A stretch of 64,000 nucleotides of DNA from Saccharopolyspora hordei. GTDB taxonomy: Bacteria; Actinomycetota; Actinomycetes; Mycobacteriales; Pseudonocardiaceae. Positions 36,145-44,712 of this stretch are shown piece after piece (position 1 is the first letter of the stretch; every line of letters begins with the position of its first letter). The stretch spans positions 5,069,001 through 5,133,000 of the forward strand of contig NZ_JACCFJ010000001.1 of NCBI RefSeq assembly GCF_013410345.1. Direction: 5' to 3'. Below the pieces are notes generated by a model. It did no database searches and was not told the DNA's origin. It saw nothing but the letters and a program-made list of their open reading frames with translations. The translations under genes and the position numbers were made by a program.

Positions 36145-37179
36145 TCAGCCGAAGAGCTCCGGCTCGTCCGCGGTCGGCGCGAAGAACTCCGCCACCCGCG
36201 CGTCGTCCACCTCGGACAGCGTCGCGGGCGACCACCGCGGGTTGCGGTCCTTGTCGACGAGGGTCGCCCGCACCCCCTCGACGAAGTCCCCGATCCGCAC
36301 GCACGCCATGGCCAGCCGGTACTCCTGCGCCAGCGCCTCCTCCAGGGAGGAGTAGCCGCTGCGCAGCGCCTTGAGCGTGACCTTCAGCGAGGTCGGCGAC
36401 TTCTGCTCGATCGTCTCGGCGGCCTGGCGGGCCGCGTCCTCCGGCCGCTCGCGCAGGCGCCGCAGGACCTCCTCGACGGTGTCCGCCGAGTAGGCCGCGT
36501 CGATCCACTCCCGCTCCGCGGCCAGCGGCGCCTCCGGGGCGGGCTCGGCGTACTTGCGCAGCACCTCGTCGACCGCTCCGCTGGAGAGCGCGTCGACCAG
36601 CTCGGGCAGGTTCGCGCTCGGCACGTAGTGGTCCGCCATGCCGCAGAGCACCGCGTCGGCCCCGCCGACCGGGGCGCCGGTCAGCGCCAGGTGCGTGCCG
36701 AGCTCGCCGGGCGCGCGGGAGAGCAGGTAGGTGCCGCCGACGTCCGGGATGAACCCGATGCCGACCTCCGGCATGCCGACCTTGGAGCGCTCGGTGACCA
36801 CCCGGTGCGACCCGTGCGCGGTGATGCCGACGCCGCCGCCCATGCAGATGCCGTCCATGACCCCCACCACCGGCTTCGGGTAGCGGGAGAGCGCGGAGTT
36901 GAGCCGGTACTCCTCGGTCCAGAAGGCGGCGGGCAGCGACTCGTCACCGGCCTTGGCCGCGTCGTGCAGCGCGCGGACGTCACCGCCCGCGCACAGCCCG
37001 CGCTCCCCCGCCCCGTCGATCAGGACCGCGGTGATGTGCTCCGCGGTGCGCCACTGCTCGATGGCCTCGGACATCGCCCGCACCATCCCCAGCGTCAGCG
37101 AGTTGAGCGCCTTGGGGCGGTTGAGCGTGATCCGTCCGAGCGAGCCCTGTTCGCGGACCAGGACCTCGGGTTCCGTCAT
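36145..37179 (-). CDS. 3-hydroxyisobutyryl-CoA hydrolase
   Basis: A 344-residue crotonase-fold hydrolase, longer than hydratases as HIBYL-CoA hydrolases are. It has LCAGGDVRALHD for the oxyanion hole, ICMGGGVGITAHG, and the hydrolase signature MPEVGIGFIPDVGGTYLLSR with the catalytic Glu. It releases 3-hydroxyisobutyrate, the substrate of mmsB just downstream. The ATG gives MTEPEVLVREQG. Confidence 0.92.
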   Translation of the reverse strand: MTEPEVLVREQGSLGRITLNRPKALNSLTLGMVRAMSEAIEQWRTAEHITAVLIDGAGERGLCAGGDVRALHDAAKAGDESLPAAFWTEEYRLNSALSRYPKPVVGVMDGICMGGGVGITAHGSHRVVTERSKVGMPEVGIGFIPDVGGTYLLSRAPGELGTHLALTGAPVGGADAVLCGMADHYVPSANLPELVDALSSGAVDEVLRKYAEPAPEAPLAAEREWIDAAYSADTVEEVLRRLRERPEDAARQAAETIEQKSPTSLKVTLKALRSGYSSLEEALAQEYRLAMACVRIGDFVEGVRATLVDKDRNPRWSPATLSEVDDARVAEFFAPTADEPELFG

Positions 37180-37286
37180 GAAGCAACTCCAGGTGTCTCG
37201 TGCGCGCGGCCCTCCGCGCCCCCACCGGGGCCTCGCGGACCACCGGACCGCGCCGGTGCACCGGACCGTGTCCCGGGCCTCGCGGC

Positions 37287-38456
37287 TCAGCCGTCCAGCA
37301 GGCTCCGGGAGACGATCAGGCGCATGATCTCGTTGGTGCCTTCCAGGATCTGATGCACCCGCAGGTCGCGGACGATCTTCTCCAAGCCGTACTCGGCAAG
37401 GTAGCCGTAACCACCGTGGATCTGAAGTGCCTCGTTGGCCACCGCGAACCCGGTGTCGGTGGCCAGCCGCTTGGCCATCGCGCAGAACCGGGTGGCCATC
37501 GGGTCGCCGGCGTCCAGCGCGCAGGCCGCCCGCCACAGCAGCAGCCGGGCGGCCTCCAGCTCGGTGGCCATGTCGGCGAGCTTGAACCGCAGCGCCTGGA
37601 AGTCGCTGATCTTGGCGCCGAACTGGGTGCGTTCCCGCACGTAGCCGAGGCTCTTGTCGAGCGCGGTCTGCGCCCCGCCCAACGAGCACGCGCCGATGCT
37701 GAGCCGTCCCCCGTCCAGACCGGTCATCGCGATGCGGAAGCCGATGCCCTCCTCGCCGAGCCGCTGGTCGGCGGGCACCCGGACGCCGTCGAAGACCACC
37801 TGCCGGGTGGGCTGGGCGTTCCAGCCCATCTTCTTCTCGTTCGCCCCGAACGACAGCCCCGGCGAATCGCGCTCGACCACGAACGTGGAGACGCCCTTCG
37901 GCCCCTCCTCGCCGGTGCGGGCCATCACCACGTAGACGTCCGAGGAGCCCCCGCCGGAGATGAACTGCTTGACGCCGGTGAGCACGTAGTCGTCACCGTC
38001 GCGGACCGCGCGGGTCTGCAACCCGGCCGCGTCCGAACCGGCACCCGGCTCGGTGAGGCAGTAGCTGGCCAGGTGCTCCATCGAGCACAGCCGCGGCAGC
38101 CAGCGGGCGCGCTGCTCGTCGGTGCCGAAGCGGTCGATCATGCCCGCGCACATGTTGTGGATGGAGATGTAGGCGGCGATCGACGGGTCGCCGCTGGCCA
38201 GCGCCTCGAAGATGAGCACCGAGTCGAAGCGGCTGAGACCGCTGCCGCCGACGGACTCGTCGACGTAGACCCCGCCCATGCCGAGCTCCCCGGCCAGCCG
38301 CAACGTCTCCACCGGGAAGTGCTTGGCCTGGTCCCACTCGACGGCGTGCGGGGCGAGCTGCTCGGCGGCGAACTCCCGCGCGGTGTCCCGGATCGCGCGC
38401 TGGTCGTCGGTGAGCTCGAACGGCGACACCGGGCCGGCTACCGCTGCAACGGACAC
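37287..38456 (-). CDS. Acyl-CoA dehydrogenase, probably isobutyryl-CoA dehydrogenase
   Basis: A 389-residue flavoprotein. It has the acyl-CoA dehydrogenase landmarks CLTEPGAGSDAAG and FVVERDSPGLSFG, and the C-terminal RDLRVHQILEGTNEIMRLIV that holds the catalytic Glu and closely resembles isobutyryl-CoA dehydrogenases. The reaction gives methacrylyl-CoA, which fits its place in the valine operon. The GTG at 38456 follows AAGGAGAGG; the earlier frame has no ribosome site. Confidence 0.9.
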   Translation of the reverse strand: MSVAAVAGPVSPFELTDDQRAIRDTAREFAAEQLAPHAVEWDQAKHFPVETLRLAGELGMGGVYVDESVGGSGLSRFDSVLIFEALASGDPSIAAYISIHNMCAGMIDRFGTDEQRARWLPRLCSMEHLASYCLTEPGAGSDAAGLQTRAVRDGDDYVLTGVKQFISGGGSSDVYVVMARTGEEGPKGVSTFVVERDSPGLSFGANEKKMGWNAQPTRQVVFDGVRVPADQRLGEEGIGFRIAMTGLDGGRLSIGACSLGGAQTALDKSLGYVRERTQFGAKISDFQALRFKLADMATELEAARLLLWRAACALDAGDPMATRFCAMAKRLATDTGFAVANEALQIHGGYGYLAEYGLEKIVRDLRVHQILEGTNEIMRLIVSRSLLDG

Positions 38457-38546
38457 GTCCTCTCCTTCGCGTTCGGCGGTCTCCCCCGAGACCGCCACCT
38501 GCGGCGCTGGCGGCGCCCCGCACGGGGCGCCGCCGACCGCCCGGTG

Positions 38547-40046
38547 TCAGTGCATGGTCGGGATGGTGAAGCTGGCGCCCTCCTTCAGCCCGGAGGGCCA
38601 GCGCGAGGTGACCGTCTTGGTCTTGGTGTAGAAGCGGATCGAGTCCGGGCCGTGCTGGTTGAGGTCGCCGAAGCCGGAGCGCTTCCAGCCACCGAAGGTG
38701 TGGTAGGCGATGGGCACCGGGATCGGCACGTTCACGCCGACCATGCCGGTGTTGACGCGGGAGACGAACTCACGGGCCGCGTCGCCGTCCCGGGTGAAGA
38801 TCGCCACGCCGTTGCCGTACTCGTGCTCGCTGGGCAGCCGCACCGCCTCGTCGTAGTCGGCGGCGCGCACCACCGACAGCACCGGCCCGAAGATCTCCTC
38901 GCGGTAGATCCGCATCTCCGGGGTGACGTGGTCGAACAGCGAGGCACCGAGGAAGAAGCCGTCCTCGTGCCCGGCGAGCGTGAAGTCGCGCCCGTCGACC
39001 AGCAGCTGCGCGCCCTCCTCGACACCCGTGCCGATGAGGTCCAGGACCCGCTGCCGGGCCTGCGCGGTGACCAGCGGGCCGAAGTCGGCGTCCTCGTCGA
39101 AGCTGGTGCCGATCTTGAGCCGGTTCACCCGCTCGACCAGCTTCTCGACCAGCGCGTTCGCGGTGGCCTCACCGACCGGCACGGCCACCGAGATGGCCAT
39201 GCACCGCTCCCCCGCCGAGCCGTAGCCGGCGCCGACGAGCGCGTCGGCGGCCTGGTCGAGGTCCGCGTCGGGCATCACGATCAGGTGGTTCTTGGCGCCG
39301 CCGAAGCACTGCGCGCGCTTCCCGTGGGCGGCCGCGGTCGCGTAGATGTACTCCGCGATCGCCGAGGAGCCGACGAACCCGACCGCCTGGATGCGCGGCT
39401 CGGTGAGGATGGCGTCCACCGCGGTCTTGTCGCCGTTGACCACGTTGAAGATCCCCGGCGGCAGCCCCGCCTCGATGAACAGCTCGGCCAGCCGCAGCGG
39501 CACGGAGGGGTCCCGCTCGGAGGGCTTGAGCACGAAGGCGTTGCCGCAGGCGATGGCCGGTGCGGCCTTCCACAGCGGGATCATCGCCGGGAAGTTGAAC
39601 GGCGTGATGCCGGCGACCACGCCCAGCGGCTGGCGCAGCGAGTACACGTCGATGCCGGTGCCGACGCTCTCGCTGTACTCGCCCTTGAGCAGGTGCGGGA
39701 TGCCGACGGCGAACTCGACGACCTCGAGGCCGCGCTGGATGTCGCCCTTGGCGTCGGCGACGGTCTTGCCGTGCTCGGAGGCCAGCAGCCGGGCGAGCGA
39801 GTCCATCTCGTCGTTGACCAGCTGCAGGAACCGCATGAGCACCCGCGCCCGCTTCTGCGGGTTCTGCGCGGCCCAGGCCGGTTGCTCCTCGGCGGCGTTG
39901 TCGACCGCCGCCGCGACCTCCTCCGCCGAGGCCAGCGGGACCCGGGCCTGCACCTGCCCGGTGTTGGGGTCGAACACGTCACCGAAGGAGCCTGACGTCC
40001 CCGCGACGCGCTTGCCGCCGATGAAGTGCTCCAGCTCGTTGGTCAT
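38547..40046 (-). CDS. mmsA: Methylmalonate-semialdehyde dehydrogenase (CoA-acylating)
   Basis: A 499-residue aldehyde dehydrogenase family member that converts methylmalonate semialdehyde and CoA to propionyl-CoA, CO2 and NADH. It starts NELEHFIGGKRVAGTSG, has KPSERDPSVPLRLAELF, the catalytic Cys in SAGERCMAISVAVPVG, and IFTRDGDAAREFV near the end. This Cys context and the MMSDH-type N-terminus distinguish it from other aldehyde dehydrogenases. The ATG has GGAGCGAG upstream. First gene of the minus-strand mms operon. Confidence 0.95.
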   Translation of the reverse strand: MTNELEHFIGGKRVAGTSGSFGDVFDPNTGQVQARVPLASAEEVAAAVDNAAEEQPAWAAQNPQKRARVLMRFLQLVNDEMDSLARLLASEHGKTVADAKGDIQRGLEVVEFAVGIPHLLKGEYSESVGTGIDVYSLRQPLGVVAGITPFNFPAMIPLWKAAPAIACGNAFVLKPSERDPSVPLRLAELFIEAGLPPGIFNVVNGDKTAVDAILTEPRIQAVGFVGSSAIAEYIYATAAAHGKRAQCFGGAKNHLIVMPDADLDQAADALVGAGYGSAGERCMAISVAVPVGEATANALVEKLVERVNRLKIGTSFDEDADFGPLVTAQARQRVLDLIGTGVEEGAQLLVDGRDFTLAGHEDGFFLGASLFDHVTPEMRIYREEIFGPVLSVVRAADYDEAVRLPSEHEYGNGVAIFTRDGDAAREFVSRVNTGMVGVNVPIPVPIAYHTFGGWKRSGFGDLNQHGPDSIRFYTKTKTVTSRWPSGLKEGASFTIPTMH

Positions 40047-40099
40047 CTCGCTCCGCACCTTCCGCCGAACCGGCCGGTCATTACTCGGAAGTCAAACCT

Positions 40100-40111
40100 T
40101 TGGTACACCAA
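40100..40111. promoter_or_regulatory. Palindromic operator candidate upstream of mmsA
   Basis: TTGGT-AC-ACCAA is a perfect 12-base inverted repeat in an AT-richer part of the 200-base divergent gap between mmsA and the HD-domain gene. Its form suits a dimeric repressor of the valine operon; no regulator gene is next to it. Confidence 0.45.
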
Positions 40112-40247
40112 TCTTTCCTGGAAGTCGACCGCGCGCAACAGGGTGGCGAGCATCACACTTTGGCCCGAAGGTGGTAGGACGCCGCCACCTGCAGCCGGCG
40201 GACCAGGCAGGATCGGTCCAGTGGGGCTGGAGAACGGAGGGCACACC

Positions 40248-40808
40248 GTGCCGGAAGACGCCGCGCCGCTCGCAGCCTTCGGGTACGAGCTCGGGGTGCT
40301 CAAGCGCATCCGCCGCGCCGGCTGGTGGCACGCGGGCGTGCGCGACCCCGAGTCGGTGGCCGAGCACAGCACGCGGGTCGCGCAGCTGGCCGCGGTCCTC
40401 GCCGCCGAGGAGGGCGCGGACCCGGCCCGGGCTGCGCTGCTCGGGCTGTGGCACGACAGCCAGGAGACCCGCACCGGGGACCTCCCGCACACCACCAACG
40501 GCTACCTGACCAAGCCCGATCCGCGGCAGATCACCGCGGACCAGACCGCGGAGCTGCCGGAGCGGTCGCGGGAGATGATCCGTGGCGCGGTCGACGAGTA
40601 CGAGACGCGGGAGACCACCGAGGCGCTGTGCGCCAAGGACGCCGACCGGCTGGAGATGCTGCTGCAGGCGGTGGAGTACCGCGACATCGGCGTCCAGCGG
40701 GTCGACGCCTGGATCGACTCCGCCCGCGCCGAGCTCAAGACCGCGACCGCGCAGCGCATCGCCGAGGCGGCCATCAACGCGTCCCCGCTGACCTGGCGCG
40801 GGGCCTGA
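40248..40808 (+). CDS. HD-domain phosphohydrolase (YfbR/HDDC2-like)
   Basis: A 186-residue HD protein. Metal ligands lie in ESVAEHSTRVAQLA, GLWHDSQE (the HD doublet) and CAKDADRLEMLLQA. This matches the YfbR/HDDC2 group of 5'-nucleotidases for deoxynucleoside monophosphates. The GTG start has ACGGAGGG seven bases upstream. It runs divergently from mmsA and ends nine bases from the convergent Nudix gene. Confidence 0.88.
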   Translation: MPEDAAPLAAFGYELGVLKRIRRAGWWHAGVRDPESVAEHSTRVAQLAAVLAAEEGADPARAALLGLWHDSQETRTGDLPHTTNGYLTKPDPRQITADQTAELPERSREMIRGAVDEYETRETTEALCAKDADRLEMLLQAVEYRDIGVQRVDAWIDSARAELKTATAQRIAEAAINASPLTWRGA

Positions 40809-40817
40809 AGCCGGGCC

Positions 40818-41258
40818 TCAGCGGGCGGTGAGGTAGGTGTCGAGGATCGGCGCGAGCTCGGGGCCGAGCCGGACCTCGTCGGCGGTCGTGACCCAGGCGT
40901 GCGCGTCGTGCTCGGTCAGGTGCACCTCACCGGCCGGCTCGACGACCACCGTGAAGGTGTGCTGGCGGTGGTAGCGGCCGCTCCGGGTGGTGTAGTCGAA
41001 GGAGCCCAGGTACCGGCCGACCCGGGTGACGCGCAGGCCGGTCTCCTCCCGCACCTCCCGGGTGAGCGCGGTGCGCAGGTCCTCACCGGGGTCGACCTTG
41101 CCGCCGGGGAACTCCCACTCGCCGCCGCGGGAGTCACCCGCGCACCGGCGCACCAGCAGGACCCGCCCGCCGACGTCGATGAGCGCTGCGACGATCTGCT
41201 GTTCCACGCCGTCGGCGGTGTCCTGGCGGGCCAGGGCGGCCATGTCGGCCACGTGCAT
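40818..41258 (-). CDS. Nudix hydrolase (MutT-like)
   Basis: A 146-residue Nudix protein. The Nudix box is complete: GGKVDPGEDLRTALTREVRE followed by ETGL, preceded by GGEWEFP. The start of the domain, IVAALIDVGGRVLLVRRC, resembles MutT-type 8-oxo-dGTP or CTP pyrophosphohydrolases. The ATG has GGGAGG upstream; an extended upstream frame is low-complexity repeat DNA and was not used. Confidence 0.9.
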   Translation of the reverse strand: MHVADMAALARQDTADGVEQQIVAALIDVGGRVLLVRRCAGDSRGGEWEFPGGKVDPGEDLRTALTREVREETGLRVTRVGRYLGSFDYTTRSGRYHRQHTFTVVVEPAGEVHLTEHDAHAWVTTADEVRLGPELAPILDTYLTAR

Positions 41259-41327
41259 GCGGAGTCCTCCCGAGCTTTCGCCCACGGTACCGCAGCGGAC
41301 TGAACCGTTCCGCCGCAGCGCGACCCG

Positions 41328-41427
41328 CCCCACCGCAGCGCGGCGAACCCCGTCGCCACGAGAGCAGGCACGACCAGCCCCGCCACAGCGCACCAAACCT
41401 CGCCGCCACCAGAGCAGGCACGACCAG
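41328..41427. repeat. Two tandem 50-bp units
   Basis: Two adjacent 50-base units, each ending AGAGCAGGCACGACCAG and each starting CCCC(A/G)CC(G/A)CAGCGC, with several substitutions between them. Confidence 0.75.
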
Positions 41428-41588
41428 CTCTTCCTGGAGGACGCCTCGACGCGACATCGGCACCGCAGCACAGGCCCCGCCACGGCCCCCACCCGATCTC
41501 CCACAGCAGCCGTAGGCAGGCCGATCGGCGAACCGGGTTCGCGGCGTCGCGATTCCGCGAGCCGCGGTCGAGCCCTGCCACCCCCGCC

Positions 41589-41640
41589 GGGGTCGTGAGT
41601 GCGTGAACCGCCTCCAACCGGCTCACGCACTCACGACCCC
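41589..41640. repeat. Palindromic repeat copy A
   Basis: Arms GGGGTCGTGAGTGC and GCACTCACGACCCC (14 bp, perfect) enclose an inner stem GTGAACCG/CGGCTCAC and the loop CCTCCAAC. Total 52 bases. Confidence 0.85.
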
Positions 41641-41794
41641 TCGCCACGACGCAACCCGACCGCGATAGCCCCGCCGACGCGCACCGAGTGGCCAACCCCC
41701 GCATCCGAGGAGGCCACCACGAGACGGCGGGCGAAGCCCGGGCGAGCGTCCGAGTCCCCCAGTGCCTTGATCAGCAGCTCCCACTCGGGGCACG

Positions 41795-41846
41795 GGGGTC
41801 GTGAGTGCTCAAGCCGCCTCCAACCGGCTTGCGCACTCACGACCCC
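41795..41846. repeat. Palindromic repeat copy B
   Basis: Same 14-bp arms as copy A. The inner stem differs (TCAAGCCG/CGGCTTGC), keeping most pairing. It begins 206 bases after copy A. Confidence 0.85.
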
Positions 41847-42043
41847 TCGCCACGGCGCACCGCGACCGCGGTGGGCCTAGCCTGGCCCGGCCCGCCGCCC
41901 GGCCGAGGCCGTGCCTCTCGCCGTGTCGCCCGTCGTGGTCAGTCACCGGATGCGAGACCGTCGCCGAGCCGGGGCAAGCCACGACCCGGGCCAGCGCTCG
42001 AGCACATCCGGTGCCGTGATCAGCGACTCCTGACTGGGGCACG

Positions 42044-42095
42044 GGGGTCGTGAGTGCTCAAGCCGCCTGCAACCGGCTTGCGCACTCACGACCCC
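42044..42095. repeat. Palindromic repeat copy C
   Basis: Same arms. Nearly identical to copy B with loop CCTGCAAC. It begins 249 bases after copy B. Confidence 0.85.
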
Positions 42096-42269
42096 TCGCG
42101 CGCCTCGGTCGCCGACACCGTCGAGAGCGTGGCGCCGCTGGGGCGTGGGCAGGTCAGCCGTCGCACACGGGGGTCGTCGGGACCGCCTTCGCGATCAGCC
42201 AGGACGACCTTCCGGGATCAGCCAGGACGACTCGGTGCCCTGATCAGCGGGAGCTCCCGTTCCGGGCCG

Positions 42270-42317
42270 GGTCGTGAGTGCCTAGGCCGCCTGCAGCCGG
42301 TCTGTGCACTCACGACC
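42270..42317. repeat. Palindromic repeat copy D
   Basis: Shorter 12-bp arms GGTCGTGAGTGC/GCACTCACGACC. The inner part is more diverged (CTAGGCCG … CGGTCTGT). It begins 226 bases after copy C. Confidence 0.8.
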
Positions 42318-42508
42318 TCGTGTCGCGGCGCGGTTCGGCCGGGTCGAGGTGGTGGTGCGCGGTGGGTGCGGGGCGCGGGGCCGGCCTCGGTGACCGGATC
42401 GGACCGGGGTGGGGGCTCGGAGCCCACGAGCGGGGTGGAGGCTCGGAGTCCACAAAGCACAGCTGTTGTGGCGCGCTGATTGGGCGTGGCGGGCTTACCC
42501 TGCAACGC

Positions 42509-43513
42509 ATGGCCTCCGAGTCACCGGACATCTGGGCGATGGCCGACCTGGCCACCCCGTTCGCGGTTCGGACCGCGGCCACCTTGCGAGTGCCCGACGT
42601 GGTGAAGGACGGCCCCGTCCCGCTCGCCGAGATCGCGCACCGCTGCCGGGCCGTGCCCGATCCGCTGGGGCGGGTGCTGCGGTTCCTGGTGCACCACGGC
42701 ATGTTCACCGAACCGGAACCCGACGTCTTCGGCCCCAACGAGGCCTCCAACGCCCTGCGCAGCGACGTGCTCGACGGGCCGCGCCCCTGGCTGGACCTCG
42801 ACGGCGCGATCGGCCGCGCCGACCTCGCGTTCGTCGAGCTCATCGAGCAGGTGCGCGGGCACCATCCCGCCTACCCGGCCGCGTTCGGCCGGTCCTTCTG
42901 GGAGGACCTGGCGCACAACCCGCAGCTGTCGGACTCCTACGAGACCGTGATGGAGACCAAGACGCACGGCATCGCCCCGCTGGTCGCGACCGCGCACGAC
43001 TGGACCGGCTACCGCCGGATCGCCGACGTCGAAGGCGGCAAGGGCGTGCTGCTCGCGACCATCCTCCGCCAGCAGCCGGGGCTGCGCGGCGTCCTGGTCG
43101 ACCTGGTCGGTCCGGCCCGCAACGCCACCGCGTACCTGCAGGAGCAGGGGGTGCTGGACCGCGCCGGGGTGGTGACGGCGAGCCTGTTCGAACCACTGCC
43201 CGTCACGGCCGACGCGATCATCCTCTGCGACGTGCTCGGCGACTGGGACGACGAGGACGCCGCCCGGATCCTGCGGCACTGCGGCCGGGCGCTGGAACCC
43301 GGTGGGCGGGTGCTGATCGTCGAACTGCTGCCCGACGTCGACCAGATGGCCACGTTCACCGAGATGGACCTGCGGATGATGGTCTACGTCGGCGGCCGGA
43401 TGCGCGACCTCGACCGGACCCAGCAGGTCGCGGCCACCGCCGGGCTGTCCGTCGAGGACTTCACCCCCCTGGACAACGGCTACGCCATCATCGAGTGCCG
43501 CTCCGCGCACTAG
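42509..43513 (+). CDS. SAM-dependent O-methyltransferase (PF00891-like)
   Basis: A 334-residue protein. An N-terminal winged-helix dimerisation domain (LATPFAVRTAATLRVPD … LGRVLRFLVHHGMF) precedes the Rossmann domain. The SAM motif is IADVEGGKGVLLATIL (Glu where the first Gly of DVGGG usually is). LCDVLGDWDDEDAARIL and GGRVLIVELLPD follow, as in small-molecule O-methyltransferases. No ribosome site is seen before the ATG, so leaderless translation is possible. Its 3' end overlaps the convergent MOSC gene by 26 bases. Substrate unknown. Confidence 0.85.
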   Translation: MASESPDIWAMADLATPFAVRTAATLRVPDVVKDGPVPLAEIAHRCRAVPDPLGRVLRFLVHHGMFTEPEPDVFGPNEASNALRSDVLDGPRPWLDLDGAIGRADLAFVELIEQVRGHHPAYPAAFGRSFWEDLAHNPQLSDSYETVMETKTHGIAPLVATAHDWTGYRRIADVEGGKGVLLATILRQQPGLRGVLVDLVGPARNATAYLQEQGVLDRAGVVTASLFEPLPVTADAIILCDVLGDWDDEDAARILRHCGRALEPGGRVLIVELLPDVDQMATFTEMDLRMMVYVGGRMRDLDRTQQVAATAGLSVEDFTPLDNGYAIIECRSAH

Positions 43514-44141
43514 CCAGCTTGGCGGCCAGCGACGCGCGCCACTCCTCCGGCAGGTCGGCCAGCCCGCGCTCGACGTGCTCGAGCAGTCCGTCACCCCGGT
43601 TCATCGACACCGCGAACACCTCAGCCACCTGCACCCCGTGCTCGGGCCGGGACAGCACCTCGACGGTGTCCCCCGCCGCGATCTCGCCCGGCTCCTCCAC
43701 CGCGAGGTAGGCGCCGGTGCGGCCGTGCGCGCTGAACTGCTTCACCAAGGAGGGAACGTCCCAGAACCCGGCGAAGACCCGGCACGGCGTGCGCGGTCCG
43801 GTCACCCGGAGCACCGCCCCGCCGATCCGCCAGCGCTCACCGATGACCGCCGAGCTGCTGTCGACGCCGACCAGCGTGAGGTTCTCCCCCGCGTTGCCCG
43901 GCACCAGCTCCCGCCCCAGCACCTGCGACCAGTGCTCGAGCTCTTCCCGGTCGAAGGCGTACGCCGCCTGGTACCACGCGCCGTGGTGCTCGCGGTCGCA
44001 CACCGTGTCCCCGCGCACCCCGGACCGCTCGAACAGCACCGGGTGCTGCACCGGCCGCTTGTCGATCCCGCTGCGGCCGACCCGCCCGGTCCACTCCTCG
44101 GTGCGCACGACCGCAACGTTCACCGACTGGACGATCCCCAT
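43488..44141 (-). CDS. MOSC-domain protein (YiiM-like)
   Basis: A 217-residue protein. The MOSC core has VRGDTVCDREHHGAWYQAVY-like text (HHGAWYQAAYAFDREEL), PGNAGENLTLVGVD, GGAVLRVTGPRTPCRVFAGF with the conserved Cys, and a C-terminal helical extension as in YiiM. MOSC proteins handle sulfur or molybdenum-cofactor related substrates; YiiM detoxifies N-hydroxylated bases. Exact role unknown. Start ATG at 44141 encodes MGIVQSVNV. Confidence 0.88.
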   Translation of the reverse strand: MGIVQSVNVAVVRTEEWTGRVGRSGIDKRPVQHPVLFERSGVRGDTVCDREHHGAWYQAAYAFDREELEHWSQVLGRELVPGNAGENLTLVGVDSSSAVIGERWRIGGAVLRVTGPRTPCRVFAGFWDVPSLVKQFSAHGRTGAYLAVEEPGEIAAGDTVEVLSRPEHGVQVAEVFAVSMNRGDGLLEHVERGLADLPEEWRASLAAKLASARSGTR

Positions 44142-44712
44142 GGTCGGAGAACCTACGTGGCGCCGTGCGCGCCACACCAACCCGTTTTCCGCGCACTCCG
44201 TCCGCGCGAGCGGCCGACCTGCGACGACGCAGCGACCTGTGCCCGAGACCACCTCCACGCGCCGAGGACCGGACGCTCCTCCCGACAGCGTGACCGGCCG
44301 GGTCGAGCTCCGGCGGCGGCGCAGGCCCCGGTCACCCGTCGCACGCGGTCGACCACGCTCGGAGGCGAACTCGCCTCGCGCTCAACGACTTCCGCTCCTC
44401 CGCGGCGCGCGGCGGCCGCGGTCCAGCCCGGCGGCAGCGAGCGGGGCGCCGAGGAGCCCCGTCCGCGCCGGGGACCGGACGCACGAGACGCCGCGCCCAC
44501 GGCCCACTGTCTCCGCGACGGTCCCGAGACGCGTCCGGCGTCCGCCCGACGAGCCGACTCCCCCCGCCTCCACCCACACCGTCCACTGTGGAGCTCTGTG
44601 TCGACGAGCGCGTCGTCCCGGGGCGCCAACGGCGGGTGACCCGGCACGCTTTGCATTCCTCCTCTCCCTCCGGCATAACGGAATCGAGGTGCTGATCAGG
44701 GGGAGGACAACA
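44142..44712. other. 570-bp gap without a recognised gene
   Basis: No coding frame has convincing content; frames on both strands are Arg/Pro/Ala-rich shadows. The only signal recognised is the GNAT promoter near the right end. Confidence 0.6.
44651..44680 (+). promoter_or_regulatory. Sigma-70-like promoter for the GNAT gene
   Basis: TTGCAT (44651–44656) and ATAACG (44675–44680) separated by 18 bases, 33 bases upstream of the ATG, in an otherwise GC-rich stretch. Confidence 0.45.

Larger units (their letters stand above)
41259..42508. other. 1.25-kb gene-free repeat region
   Basis: No credible gene was found here on either strand; open frames are short and change frame through the repeats. 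The stretch holds a tandem 50-bp duplication (41328–41427) and four palindromes (41589–42317), with partly similar flanks (for example TGATCAGC before palindromes B to D), as if a unit of 206–249 bases had been duplicated several times and then decayed. Confidence 0.8.

Noticed and set aside
36145..37689. Longer N-terminus of the HIBYL-CoA hydrolase
   Set aside because: The extra frame overlaps the acyl-CoA dehydrogenase gene and has no crotonase sequence. The family start is the ATG at 37179.
41589..42317. CRISPR array
   Set aside because: Repeats are palindromes of 52 bases spaced by 206–249 bases with similar flanks. There are no uniform spacers of 30–40 bases and no cas genes.
41599..42479. 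Short open frames within the repeat block as genes
   Set aside because: They cover the palindromes, begin without ribosome sites and have no family resemblance.
43717..44712. N-terminal extension of the GNAT protein back to 43717
   Set aside because: The upstream frame overlaps the MOSC gene and is Arg/Pro/Thr-rich. A ribosome site and promoter support the ATG at 44713.
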